Shown here one piece after another: positions 16,265-24,732 of a stretch of 39,502 bases of DNA (position 1 is the first letter of the stretch; each line of letters opens with the position of its first letter). The stretch comes from Mariniblastus sp. (lineage in GTDB: Bacteria; Planctomycetota; Planctomycetia; Pirellulales; Pirellulaceae): positions 1-39,502 of the forward strand of contig JALZWN010000059.1 of NCBI GenBank assembly GCA_023300235.1. The letters run 5' to 3'. Position numbers and translations under genes: made by a program. The notes under the pieces are model-generated. The model had not been told where the DNA came from. It did no database searches and saw only the letters and a list, made by a program, of their open reading frames with translations.

Positions 16265-17230
16265 ATGAATCAAAACAAAAATTTGCCACCAATTAATTTT
16301 GGTCGGCGAGCAAATCCCATTCGCCGCTCGATTGCCGAGCGTCTTTTCAACTCGCCAGTCGCAGCGTTTGTCGCGGCTTTATTGTTGGTCGTCCTGTCGT
16401 CTTCGCAGGCACGCGCCCAAGGCGATTTTGAATTCCAGTACGACGCGCCGGATGCTGCCCAAAACAATTTCCCCGCGCACCCGCAGTTCGACCCGAACAT
16501 CAAACCAGCCGAACTGCTCATCCGCGGGCAAGTCGGAGGCGAGATTCAACCGGTCAATCACGAAGAATCCCCCGAAGCCGTGCTCGGTTCCGCCGGCGCA
16601 ATGATCTCAAGCATGTCGTCGACTTTTCAAAAGCATTGGCATGAAGGCCAATGGCAAGACAAGTTTGGATCGTACTTTCAAAACTTTGACGTCGGTCGCA
16701 TGCTGGGCAGTTTAGCTTTGGTGCTTGGCGGCTATTTCAGTTTGGTTTGGGTCAGCCGCCACTTTGGTGAGAACGGCAAGGTGCCTTCTGAGGTTTTAGA
16801 AATTCTTGGACAAACGCCGTTCGGTCCCAAGAAACAACTTCAAATCGTTCGGCTGGGTAGCAAACTACTGCTACTGATCAACAGCCCCGATGGAACTCAT
16901 CCAATCGGCGAGATTACCGATCCCGAGGAAGTCGAACACCTCGCATCGCTATGCCAAGGCCGCAAGACCGCCAGCGCTGCTAACGTGTTGCGAATTGCCA
17001 AAGCGGCGACATCCCCACCGACGGCTCAAACCGGGACCGCGGCAACCACCCCCGCATCCGTCACACCGACTTCGGTAGCCACCGCGTTTTCCAATGCAGC
17101 TCCGCTGGTCGCGCCGATCGCCGCTGCCGCTGCGAACCCTGCATCACTGGCGACCAATCCCAACCACCTTGCCGCGATCCTCCAGGCGTTGAACGGGCAG
17201 AGTGGTAACGCGGCGGTGTTTGAAGCCTAA
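16265..17230 (+). CDS. fliO: Flagellar biosynthesis protein FliO-like
   Basis: First gene of the export-gate operon. FliO helps assemble the FliP ring of the flagellar type III export gate. Residues 30-52 form a signal/anchor helix ending ALLLVVLSSSQARAQ, and a second membrane helix lies at about 144-165 (MLGSLALVLGGYFSLVWVSR). The FliO domain proper follows: VLEILGQTPFGPKKQLQIVR and LLLLINSPDGTHPIGEI, matching the family's LGRxxLGPKxxLxLVxVG-type pattern. At 321 residues it is about twice the usual length; the excess is the periplasmic N-terminal part and an Ala/Thr/Pro-rich C-terminal tail (after about 245). AAGGA lies about nine bases upstream of the ATG. The position directly before fliP supports the call. 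Confidence 0.82.
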   Translation: MNQNKNLPPINFGRRANPIRRSIAERLFNSPVAAFVAALLLVVLSSSQARAQGDFEFQYDAPDAAQNNFPAHPQFDPNIKPAELLIRGQVGGEIQPVNHEESPEAVLGSAGAMISSMSSTFQKHWHEGQWQDKFGSYFQNFDVGRMLGSLALVLGGYFSLVWVSRHFGENGKVPSEVLEILGQTPFGPKKQLQIVRLGSKLLLLINSPDGTHPIGEITDPEEVEHLASLCQGRKTASAANVLRIAKAATSPPTAQTGTAATTPASVTPTSVATAFSNAAPLVAPIAAAAANPASLATNPNHLAAILQALNGQSGNAAVFEA

Positions 17231-17288
17231 TTTTTTTTGATTCGCCCCGTCCACGTTTTTTTGATTTAACAAACGGTTTTTGACCCCC

Positions 17289-18443
17289 ATGCAAAACCTT
17301 TCCACCAACATCGCTCAACCAGCATCACGTAGCCGCGCCAATGGCTTCAACGGCGCACGATTGGCGACTGCTTTGGCGGTTGCTTGGATGTTTTGTGGTG
17401 GAATCGTAACGGCACAAACGCAACCGACCTATCAATTGCCAGGATGGGATGCTCCCCACATCAACCTGCCAACGGCAACGCCCAACAATCAAGTTCGAGC
17501 TCAAATCGGCTTGGCGGCCTCCGCCGAGATCCCAACTGCGGGCACGAACACTCCGATTTCGTTGCCACCTACCCCCACCCCGGCACAGCCATCGCTCGCC
17601 CCGGTTCATGCCCCGATTCACAATTCAGCCAACACCAACATTCAGTTCGCCGCTTTCGAAACCGACAACTCGCATCCGACGACAAACACGCTCCCTGACG
17701 CCAACGGTTTTGCCCAACCGCTAATCAACGCCGATAGCATTTCGGCGATGTTCAACAGCCAAGCCTCCGAAGCAACGTCACCGGGTGGCATTTGGCCGTC
17801 GATCAAAGTTGGGTTGTTGCTGGCAGTGCTTTCGTTGGCTCCAGCGATCATCCTGATGACCACTTGCTACGTCCGAGTCGTGGTAGTGCTGACACTGTTG
17901 CGGCAAGCCTTCGGTGGGCAGCAACTCCCGCCGATGCAAGTCATCACGGCGCTATCATTGTTCCTGACGATGTTGATCATGGCACCGGTTTGGAACCAAG
18001 TCAAAACAGAATCGATCGATCCTTACACACGCGATCAAAGCCCGATCAGTTGGGAAGAAGCTTGGCAACGAGGAATCGAGCCGGTCAAGCATTTTATGGT
18101 GAGCCAAATCAAAGCTTCTGGTAACACGGATTCGGTCGCCGTATTTTACAAACACCTGCCCGACGCCGGCCCACCTCCATCAACGCTTGAGCAAGTCCCG
18201 GTCAACGTGCTGCTGCCAGCGTTTTTAATCAGCGAGCTAAAAGTCGCGTTTTTGCTGGGCTTCCAAATCTTCTTGCCATTTTTGGTTTTAGATTTGGTCG
18301 TTTCATCAGTCACCGTTTCCAGCGGCATGATGATGATGCCGCCAACGATGGTCAGCTTTCCACTCAAGTTAATCTTGTTTGTGATGGTCGATGGCTGGAA
18401 CTTGGTGATCGGCATGCTGCTACAAAGCTTCGCCCCGATGTAG
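17289..18443 (+). CDS. fliP: Flagellar export gate protein FliP
   Basis: FliP is the core pore subunit of the flagellar type III export gate. From about residue 168 to the end the protein follows the family: IWPSIKVGLLLAVLSLAP, TCYVRVVVVLTLLRQAFG, LFLTMLIMAPVWNQV, then LLPAFLISELKVAFLLGFQI and SSGMMMMPPTMVSFPLKLIL. The N-terminal 160 residues are an extra: a signal-like helix (about 24-45, ATALAVAWMFCGGIV) and a Pro/Thr/Ala-rich spacer. The usual FliP is about 250 residues with a short signal peptide; here it is 384. An in-frame TTG at 17280 lies just upstream, but the ATG at 17289 is preferred. It is 58 bases from fliO, in the same direction. Confidence 0.95.
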   Translation: MQNLSTNIAQPASRSRANGFNGARLATALAVAWMFCGGIVTAQTQPTYQLPGWDAPHINLPTATPNNQVRAQIGLAASAEIPTAGTNTPISLPPTPTPAQPSLAPVHAPIHNSANTNIQFAAFETDNSHPTTNTLPDANGFAQPLINADSISAMFNSQASEATSPGGIWPSIKVGLLLAVLSLAPAIILMTTCYVRVVVVLTLLRQAFGGQQLPPMQVITALSLFLTMLIMAPVWNQVKTESIDPYTRDQSPISWEEAWQRGIEPVKHFMVSQIKASGNTDSVAVFYKHLPDAGPPPSTLEQVPVNVLLPAFLISELKVAFLLGFQIFLPFLVLDLVVSSVTVSSGMMMMPPTMVSFPLKLILFVMVDGWNLVIGMLLQSFAPM

Positions 18444-18515
18444 CCACCCAACTAACTTGGTTTCAAACTCCCCACCACTTATCAAACACCCACGAACCCT
18501 TCACGAGTCGCTCAC

Positions 18516-19091
18516 ATGGATCCGCAAGACGCAATTGACTTGAGCCGCGAAGCGATCCGCACGTGCATCTTTGTTGGCGGACCGATTTTGGCTGCCAGCT
18601 TACTGATCGGCCTGGTGGTCAGTCTCGTGCAATCGATGACTCAGCTGCACGACCAATCGATCGCGTTTGTGCCAAAAATTCTGTTGTTGCTGGTCGTAGT
18701 GGCTGTTTTATTGCCTTGGATTTCGGATCAAATGATCGACTTTGCGAAGTATAGCTTTGAAAAACCAGTGGTCTTTAAAACGCCCTCCAATCAAATCCTC
18801 GACGACGAACGCAACGAATCGACCGATTCAAAATTCGCATTTGAATGGTCCAGCGGCGCGGCTTCGGTTTCAGTGCCGGCGAATGTGGTGAAAGCCTCTC
18901 AACCATCGGCAACCGCGATGCCAACCCTTCGCTCAACGCCGTCAACCTTCCAGCCGCAGCTGAAGCCTCAACCGCAACTGAATCCACAATCACGCGTCGC
19001 ATCGCCGTTCACGCTGCCGAAGTTTCGGTCGGCTGATTCAGAAGCGTCCGACGATTCCGCCGCGCCTGCCGCTCCAACGAAAACGTTCTAA
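18516..19091 (+). CDS. fliQ: Flagellar export gate protein FliQ with C-terminal extension
   Basis: FliQ packs around FliP/FliR in the export gate. Residues 1-90 are a normal FliQ of two helices: ILAASLLIGLVVSLVQSMTQ and FVPKILLLLVVVAVLLPWI, with the conserved MTQLHDQSIAFVPK between them. The usual protein stops near residue 89; here it runs on to 191 with a Ser/Pro/Ala/Gln-rich tail (PQLKPQPQLNPQ) that should be cytoplasmic or disordered. No ribosome-binding site is obvious before the ATG; it lies 72 bases after fliP. The stop (TAA) overlaps the AAGGAG that serves fliR, which suggests coupled translation. Confidence 0.92.
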   Translation: MDPQDAIDLSREAIRTCIFVGGPILAASLLIGLVVSLVQSMTQLHDQSIAFVPKILLLLVVVAVLLPWISDQMIDFAKYSFEKPVVFKTPSNQILDDERNESTDSKFAFEWSSGAASVSVPANVVKASQPSATAMPTLRSTPSTFQPQLKPQPQLNPQSRVASPFTLPKFRSADSEASDDSAAPAAPTKTF

Positions 19092-19102
19092 GGAGCCGCT
19101 GA

Positions 19103-20086
19103 GTGGATTTTGCATCAGCTGTCTTTGGAGGCTCTCTCGCGTTAGTGCGCATTGCCAGCATGGTGTTTACCGCGCCGGTGTTGGGCCATCGTAGCGTTCC
19201 CTTTCGCTTTAAGATTTTGCTGGCGTTGGTTTTGACGACGGTGACGTTTCCCTTGATCAGCCAGTCAACAACGATCCCCACCGAAATCGACGGTTGGACG
19301 CACTCTTTGTTTTCTGAACTCGCGATCGGAATCTTTCTGGGACTAGGAGTCCAAATCGTATTCGCCGCCGCTCAAATGACAGGCACGGTGATCAGCCAAA
19401 TGGCCGCCATGCAATTCGGCAACGGCAACGACACGCTCGGCGGAGAAGGTTCGCCAGTGAGCAAATTACTGGGCGTATTGTCGATCGCCGCTTTTGTTTT
19501 AATGGGCGGTCCAGAACAGTTGGTCGGAGCCACGATCAATACGTTCGTCGCCGTGCCGGTAGGGACTTCATTGCAAACCGGCGGACTAGTCGATTTGACG
19601 ATCGAACTATTACGGCAGAGCTTTCTGCTTACGCTCCGCGGCGTCGCTCCGGCGATGGGAGCGATCATGATCTCGACGTTCGTGATTGGGTTGATCAGCC
19701 GCAACTATCCTCAGATCAATTTGTTGAACATGGGGCTAACTTCGAATTTAGGCGTCATGATGTTCGCTTTATTGTTCACGCTAGGTGGTTGCGTGTGGTT
19801 GTTTGCCGACGATTTCCAACAAGTCGTCATGACCATCCAAAACGCAATCGTTGCCGATGACGGCGACGATCTTTCCGCGACTCAACCGATTCAGCGCAAA
19901 ACAACCGAACAGGAATTCAAAGTGACCGGGCAGGCAAGTTCAATCTCTTCGCCAGCAATCATCATCACCCCCGTCGATTGGCAGCCAGACGCCACCGCCC
20001 AACCTGATCCCGACGGCACGCATCCAGCCACCGGGCGTTACCTGCCAGTCAATCTTGGCGAATTCAACCAATCGGTCGTGCGATGA
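19103..20086 (+). CDS. fliR: Flagellar export gate protein FliR
   Basis: FliR completes the FliP-FliQ-FliR export gate. The chain has about six hydrophobic helices, with family-like segments: ALVRIASMVFTAPVLGHRSV near the start, GIFLGLGVQIVFAAAQMTGTVIS and AMGAIMISTFVIGLISRNYPQINLLNMG. After about residue 250 comes a non-membrane tail of some 75 residues, rich in Thr, Pro and Asp, that the normal protein (about 260 residues) lacks. The start is GTG (19103), preceded by AAGGAG placed across the fliQ stop. It overlaps flhB by 4 bases (ATGA), so translation is likely coupled. Confidence 0.94.
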   Translation: MDFASAVFGGSLALVRIASMVFTAPVLGHRSVPFRFKILLALVLTTVTFPLISQSTTIPTEIDGWTHSLFSELAIGIFLGLGVQIVFAAAQMTGTVISQMAAMQFGNGNDTLGGEGSPVSKLLGVLSIAAFVLMGGPEQLVGATINTFVAVPVGTSLQTGGLVDLTIELLRQSFLLTLRGVAPAMGAIMISTFVIGLISRNYPQINLLNMGLTSNLGVMMFALLFTLGGCVWLFADDFQQVVMTIQNAIVADDGDDLSATQPIQRKTTEQEFKVTGQASSISSPAIIITPVDWQPDATAQPDPDGTHPATGRYLPVNLGEFNQSVVR

Positions 20087-20829
20087 GTGACGCAGGAGAA
20101 CGAAATCACGAAGCCACGCCGCTGCGTCTTCAGCAAGCCCGAGCCAATGGCGACATCCCCAAAAGCGCCGAACTAGCGGCATCGCTTTCGATGCTGGGCG
20201 CGATCGGAGCGGGATACCTGACGTTCGCCAACATTTCGGCTTGGCTACAACAGACGACCACCAGTTTTTGGACCAGCAACTCGGTCGCCCAACACTCGCC
20301 CGACGCCGTGGTGAGCCAACTGCAAGGATTATTATTTAGTTTAGCCGGCGTGTTGCTACCGTTCATGGCCGCCATCGTGTTGGTCACCATCGCAGCCCAT
20401 TGGATGCAAACGGGACCGGTTTGGATGCCAGGTAATGCTGTTCCGGCGGCTACAAATCTTGGTTGGGGCAAATGGAAACAAAAGTTTGGCCTGTTGCACC
20501 TATTTGGAGTCGGCGGGCTTGGCCTTCCCAAAATTGCCATCGGCCTTACCGTCATGCTGTTTGGAGCCTGGCACCAACGCGACGAACTGTTTGGTTTAGC
20601 GAATCTGCCGCCAGCGGTTTTAGTGTCGCAGCTGTTTGGGATCGTGGCTTTGGTTTGCTTGCAAGTCGCCGGCACGCTGGTGGTTTTGGGCATGCTCGAT
20701 TTTGGTTTGCAATGGGTCTCCCATCGACGACGAATGCGAATGAGCGACCAAGAAATTCGTGACGAAATTCGCTCGCAAGGCGGTAGCTCGGTCGAACGTA
20801 TTAGAGAATACGGTTCGCAGGTAAGATAA
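20083..20829 (+). CDS. flhB: FlhB-like export protein, truncated before the autocleavage domain
   Basis: FlhB normally has four membrane helices plus a cytoplasmic domain that cuts itself at NPTH and switches export from rod/hook to filament proteins. Here the opening ATPLRLQQARANGDIPKSAEL is typical FlhB, followed by four hydrophobic segments and the start of the linker, RRRMRMSDQEIRDEIRSQGG. The protein then ends at residue 248 with RIREYGSQVR. Usual FlhB is about 350 residues, so the whole FlhB-C domain and the NPTH motif are absent. Only 32 bases separate the stop from the convergent queE gene, leaving no room for the missing part in another frame. The ATG overlaps fliR by four bases. The truncation looks clean rather than a frameshift, so a functional split or shortened FlhB is the simplest reading. 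Confidence 0.88.
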   Translation: MSDAGERNHEATPLRLQQARANGDIPKSAELAASLSMLGAIGAGYLTFANISAWLQQTTTSFWTSNSVAQHSPDAVVSQLQGLLFSLAGVLLPFMAAIVLVTIAAHWMQTGPVWMPGNAVPAATNLGWGKWKQKFGLLHLFGVGGLGLPKIAIGLTVMLFGAWHQRDELFGLANLPPAVLVSQLFGIVALVCLQVAGTLVVLGMLDFGLQWVSHRRRMRMSDQEIRDEIRSQGGSSVERIREYGSQVR

Positions 20830-20861
20830 GTTTGCTTGCATCGAGCTTGAAGATTAATCGA

Positions 20862-21662
20862 TCACGTTCGGCGCGAGTTTCCGTACCAAGCAATATGTAA
20901 ACGGCGGCAAAGCTTAAAACCGTGTTGCTCGCACAACGGCATCAACCATTGTTCGCGTTGATCAAGATCGTGCTGCCGAATCCCCTCGGGCATCAACAGT
21001 ACCCGCGCTGGATCAAAATCGCCAACTGCGTCCAAGTAAGCAAGAATTTCATCTAGGTCACTTGGCTGACTAACGACAAATTTTAGTTGGTACTCATGAC
21101 GCTGGATCAACTGGCCGACCACTTCCGGGCGATGCCGAGCTTCCCGGTGTTTCGCCAGCCACTCCCCTGCTCTACCTATTTCCGGATCAGAATTTGATAG
21201 CTTGGGGCTGATCGACATCAAATCACAATCGAGCTCGTGTTCAATCGTTCCGGCCGTTTCCATCGTGATATGAAATTTGGCTGCGTGCAGCGTTCGACAG
21301 AGTTCAACAATATCGCGTTGCATCATCGGCTCGCCGCCGGTCAAAATCACGTGTCGAGTCGGCTCGTCAGCCGCCGCGGCTTCCTCAGTCCAGCCAAAAC
21401 CCCCAGCAGAAAAATCGTTCATCGAAGAATTTTGACCGGCCGACTGCCGCTGCATCGCCGGCAGCTCAACCAATGCAGCCTGCCCAACGGCGTCCAAGAT
21501 TTCGGGAACCGTTAGCCGCTTTCCCTCGGGATTCCATGACGCAAACGGGGTATCGCAAAAACCACAACGCAGATTGCAACCGCTGGTTCGCACCAGAACG
21601 CTGGGGGTTCCCGTCAAAAAGCCTTCCCCTTGACGCGAATGATAGATTTCAGAAATAAACAT
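20862..21662 (-). CDS. queE: 7-carboxy-7-deazaguanine synthase QueE
   Basis: A radical-SAM enzyme that turns 6-carboxytetrahydropterin into 7-carboxy-7-deazaguanine in queuosine/7-deazaguanine synthesis. The N-terminal EIYHSRQGEGFLTGTPSVLV is typical, and the 4Fe-4S ligands are in SGCNLRCGFCDTPFASW (Cx3Cx2C). GGEPMMQ is the SAM-binding GGE motif. It is 266 residues, a little longer than usual (about 210-240) because of an inserted loop (QRQSAGQNSSMNDFSAGG). The ATG at 21662 is the start; a longer frame begins at TTG 21683. It is divergent from queF, with 163 bases between the start codons. No queC or queD is present in the window. Confidence 0.9.
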   Translation of the reverse strand: MFISEIYHSRQGEGFLTGTPSVLVRTSGCNLRCGFCDTPFASWNPEGKRLTVPEILDAVGQAALVELPAMQRQSAGQNSSMNDFSAGGFGWTEEAAAADEPTRHVILTGGEPMMQRDIVELCRTLHAAKFHITMETAGTIEHELDCDLMSISPKLSNSDPEIGRAGEWLAKHREARHRPEVVGQLIQRHEYQLKFVVSQPSDLDEILAYLDAVGDFDPARVLLMPEGIRQHDLDQREQWLMPLCEQHGFKLCRRLHIAWYGNSRRT

Positions 21663-21674
21663 GACGGCTGGTCG

Positions 21675-21706
21675 AAAAAACAAGACCCGAGTATCTTGTC
21701 GGGTTC
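21675..21706 (-). promoter_or_regulatory. Possible attenuator-like structure upstream of queE
   Basis: On the minus strand, ACAAGA-tactcggg-TCTTGT is a hairpin followed by a run of T, about 13 bases upstream of the queE ATG. An overlapping hairpin, ACCCGA-caagatac-TCGGGT, uses the same bases and cannot form together with the first. This is the layout of a terminator and its competitor, but both stems are only 6 bp. No preQ1 riboswitch consensus is visible in the leader. Confidence 0.3.
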
Positions 21707-21825
21707 TAATGCGAGGCGGCGGACACGAATGTCGCCCGTGAAAACAATGCTGGCCAGAGCCTGCAACAAATCAGATTTGAATCTACGATCAATTTGAATC
21801 AACTAGTAATCAGAGAATTGTAACG

Positions 21826-22179
21826 ATGACGACACCTTTCCGCGACTTGATGGAAACTTTTGAAAACCCCTGCCCAGAGCGTGATTACGTAAATGAGATC
21901 ACCTGCCCTGAATTCACTTCGGTTTGCCCAAAGACAGGTCAGCCGGACTTTGGCACGCTCATCTTCTCTTACGTGGCCGACAAAAAGTGCGTCGAGCTAA
22001 AAAGCCTGAAGATGTACCTGCAAGAGTTCCGCAACGAAGGAATTTTCTACGAGCGAGTTACGAACCGGATTCTGGACGATTTTGTGGCGATGGTGGAGCC
22101 ACGAAAAGCGACTTTGACTGCCAAGTTTACCCCACGTGGCGGCATCAGTTCGGTGATCACGATCAACTATCCCGAGTAA
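21826..22179 (+). CDS. queF: NADPH-dependent 7-cyano-7-deazaguanine reductase QueF
   Basis: Reduces preQ0 to preQ1 in queuosine biosynthesis, in the cytoplasm. It is the short, YkvM-type QueF (117 residues). The catalytic cysteine is in [13 protein letters not shown] (Cys34), with the partner Asp41; the substrate-binding Glu57 lies in [18 protein letters not shown], the QueF signature. The C-terminus ([18 protein letters not shown]) also fits the T-fold family. AGAGAA lies upstream of the ATG. Divergent arrangement with queE puts two steps of the same pathway under a shared intergenic region of 163 bases. Confidence 0.96.
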   Translation: MTTPFRDLMETFENPCPERDYVNEITCPEFTSVCPKTGQPDFGTLIFSYVADKKCVELKSLKMYLQEFRNEGIFYERVTNRILDDFVAMVEPRKATLTAKFTPRGGISSVITINYPE

Positions 22180-22258
22180 ACAACCGACGGCTAAAATAAT
22201 TAGCCCGGCATCTTGTCACTTTTGGCTACTTCAAAAATAGCCCATCAAGGTAGAAACC

Positions 22259-23266
22259 ATGGCGCCATCGATTTTACTTTCTGGTTTCGCAGACGAAGCA
22301 GCCAACGACAAAACACTCGACCAACAGTTTTCCGCATTCGCGGCGCTTGGCATGCGATACTTTTCGATTCGGTTTGTCGATGCGGGCCACGGCATCAAAA
22401 ACGTCATGGCACTTGACGCTGCCGAACTCGAAACCGTCAAACAAAAAATCGATGAGTATGGGCTGAGCGTTTCCTCACTGGGTTCGCCGCTGGGCAAAGT
22501 TAAATTGTTGGACGTCGATGACGGCACAACAACGCCCTACAGTCCCTTTGATCAATACATTTCCGCCGATGTGCCACGCGCCTGCGAGTTGACCAACGAG
22601 TTAGGCGCTAAGTTGATCCGTGGATTTTCGTTTTATCATCCTCGTGGCAGCAACATCGAAGACCACTTTTCACAGGCAGTCGATCAAATTGGAAAGATCG
22701 TGGATGTCTGCGATTCGCATGGTTTAACTTACGGTTTGGAAGTCGAAGCAAACTTGGTTGGTCAAACCGGTGACTACTTGGCTCGAATCAACGAACAAGT
22801 CAATCACGACGCGATGCTGTTGATCTTCGATGGCGGGAACTTGGTCACGATGGGTTTGTCGACCGAAGAGGTTTACCAGCAGTACTTGGCGATGAAACCG
22901 GGCCTGGGCTGGATCCACATTAAGGACTTCGCCAACCCAAATCCTGGCACGCGAGTCGAGCACGTTGACGAAGAGGCGCTCAAGCATTTTGTGCCTGCGG
23001 ATATTGGCCATTCGGGCCACGAGAAAATCTTTGAGGACTTGGTCTCGTTTTTACCCGAACTTGAAACTCGAATGAAAAAGCGTGGTGCTCCTGGCGTGTT
23101 CTTGGATCTTGAGCCACACGTCAAAGGCGGCGGTCAGTTCGGCGGTTTCAGCGGACCGGATGGTTTCGGCGTCGCGTTGCGAGGGCTCTGCCGAGTGCTG
23201 GACAAGACGGGCATTGATTATCAGCTACGCGGATTCGAAGACGTGCGGGCAGACCGCGGATTTTAG
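22259..23266 (+). CDS. Sugar phosphate isomerase/epimerase (xylose isomerase-like TIM barrel)
   Basis: A 335-residue TIM-barrel protein of the AP-endonuclease-2/xylose-isomerase-like superfamily. Candidate metal ligands appear in the expected order on strand ends: Glu in GLEVEAN, Asp in LIFDGGN, His in WIHIKDFAN and Glu in FLDLEPHV. The N-terminal LLSGFADEAANDKTLDQQFSAFAALG also fits. Members isomerise or epimerise free sugars or inositol derivatives; the substrate cannot be told. AAGGTAG lies before the ATG. It is convergent with the TPR lipoprotein gene, 50 bases away, with no clear terminator between them. Confidence 0.85.
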   Translation: MAPSILLSGFADEAANDKTLDQQFSAFAALGMRYFSIRFVDAGHGIKNVMALDAAELETVKQKIDEYGLSVSSLGSPLGKVKLLDVDDGTTTPYSPFDQYISADVPRACELTNELGAKLIRGFSFYHPRGSNIEDHFSQAVDQIGKIVDVCDSHGLTYGLEVEANLVGQTGDYLARINEQVNHDAMLLIFDGGNLVTMGLSTEEVYQQYLAMKPGLGWIHIKDFANPNPGTRVEHVDEEALKHFVPADIGHSGHEKIFEDLVSFLPELETRMKKRGAPGVFLDLEPHVKGGGQFGGFSGPDGFGVALRGLCRVLDKTGIDYQLRGFEDVRADRGF

Positions 23267-23316
23267 CCGTTCCCCCCAAATTTCAGCGGCTTTCGCAACG
23301 CAAAACGCGGCCATCG

Positions 23317-24732
23317 CTAAAACAGATTGCCGTCTTCAAAACCGAGCTCTTCGATTCGCTCTTGGTCGCGTTGGGCTGCTTCGATTTGGTTTGCCTTCAA
23401 ATGAGCTTGTCGACGATGGTCTCGCAGAATCGCTAGTAACTTCGCTCCATTGGCTTTGTCTCCACGGATGCTTTTGATCGAGCGCTCGATCCGATTAACA
23501 GCATCACTATTCAAAACCATCAAACGAATCTCGGCCGCGGTGATGGCAAGGTCGAGATCGTAGATGGCAAACTCATAATTGCCATAAGTAATCTCCGCCC
23601 CCTGATCCTTAAGCTTCATCACATTCCCGCTCGGATGCGTCCAAGTGGGCAGCCAAGGCAATTGAGTCAAAATATAGCCGCGGGTGTCCAAGATCGCTTC
23701 GACGTCCGACAACGCCGCCATGCACTCCATATCGCTGGGCAACTTATTGTAGACTCCCTGTGGCTGAACGCCAATTTGCTTAAGCCAGAGCCGATCAAGA
23801 TCCGCAAGTTCGGTTTGCCCTTGAGCCTCCAACATCAAACTTCGTGCTGCCAAAAGCACAGGCAAGTTCCTCGCGAATTTATCAACCAAACCTGCAGCGC
23901 TCTTAATCACCGCCTGCTGCTCTTTTTTTTCTTGCTCGGTTGCGTCCGCAACGAGGCTCTCTTGTTCTTCCATCAAAAGATCAAATTGAGCATTGGCTGC
24001 CAACCACAATTGTTGTTCGTCATGAATCTTGTCACTCAAAAGCCCGATCACGTGCTGATGCCCATGTTCGGTGTACCGTGACAGCAACCCCGCACTGACA
24101 ACCGTATTAATTTCAATCGGTACGCGAGAGTAAGCGCCCCAGGTTGGAGCAGCAGCTCCAAATAAACCAGATTCCTGCAGGCTCACCGGAACGAATTGTT
24201 GTTCGTACTCGTCAATTGCTTCATTGATCTGCCGGAGTGCTTTATCTAACTCAACACCTGCCAGCGCCCGAAAATAGGCCAGCTGATTTAGTTCACTAGG
24301 AGCCTTGTCGATTTTGTCGGCAACGTACTTTTGATAGGCGGCCAACGACTCATCAAAACGCCCCATCGCATGCAAACAATCCGAACGCACGCTCCACGCA
24401 TACTTGCTCATTGGGTCGTTCTCTAAAATCTGATCACACAACGTCAGGCTCAAGTCACCTTGGTCGTTTTTTGCCAGCAAGAGAGCCAAGCGAAGCTTGA
24501 TGTCGTCAGAATCTGGATCCATTCGCAGGGCCTTCTGAAGCAACTCGACAGCAGCTTCCGAATTGCCTTTGGCTTCTTCATTGATCGCAGCCGCCACTTT
24601 CCACTGGGCAGAGTCCTGACGGCAACCACTGCTGACGGCCACCAACGCTAAACAAATTAGACAGACCACCCGCCCCCGACGATGGAGCATGCCGGCAATC
24701 AGCTTGACTAAATTACAAATCACAGAAAACAT
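23317..24732 (-). CDS. TPR-containing lipoprotein
   Basis: A 471-residue protein with a lipoprotein signal: basic start, hydrophobic stretch VVCLICLALVAV and lipobox SSGC (Cys at about 37). TPR-like helices follow at about 44-150 (for example NSEAAVELLQKALRMDPDSDD, SKYAWSVRSDCLHAMGRFDESLAAYQKY). The middle and C-terminal parts are helical and without a named domain. It begins directly after the glnD stop (TAAATG), so the two are translationally coupled and the protein may be made together with GlnD, although no functional link is known. The ATG at 24732 is used, but a second ATG at residue 15 is also possible. Confidence 0.8.
   Translation of the reverse strand: MFSVICNLVKLIAGMLHRRGRVVCLICLALVAVSSGCRQDSAQWKVAAAINEEAKGNSEAAVELLQKALRMDPDSDDIKLRLALLLAKNDQGDLSLTLCDQILENDPMSKYAWSVRSDCLHAMGRFDESLAAYQKYVADKIDKAPSELNQLAYFRALAGVELDKALRQINEAIDEYEQQFVPVSLQESGLFGAAAPTWGAYSRVPIEINTVVSAGLLSRYTEHGHQHVIGLLSDKIHDEQQLWLAANAQFDLLMEEQESLVADATEQEKKEQQAVIKSAAGLVDKFARNLPVLLAARSLMLEAQGQTELADLDRLWLKQIGVQPQGVYNKLPSDMECMAALSDVEAILDTRGYILTQLPWLPTWTHPSGNVMKLKDQGAEITYGNYEFAIYDLDLAITAAEIRLMVLNSDAVNRIERSIKSIRGDKANGAKLLAILRDHRRQAHLKANQIEAAQRDQERIEELGFEDGNLF

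Noticed and set aside
20750-20862. Possible frameshift splitting flhB
   Set aside because: The linker ends cleanly and there are only 32 bases before queE; no NPTH-coding sequence exists in any frame there, so a simple frameshift cannot explain the loss.
21684-21825. preQ1 riboswitch upstream of queE/queF
   Set aside because: Neither the class I nor the class II consensus is visible; only the short competing hairpins remain.
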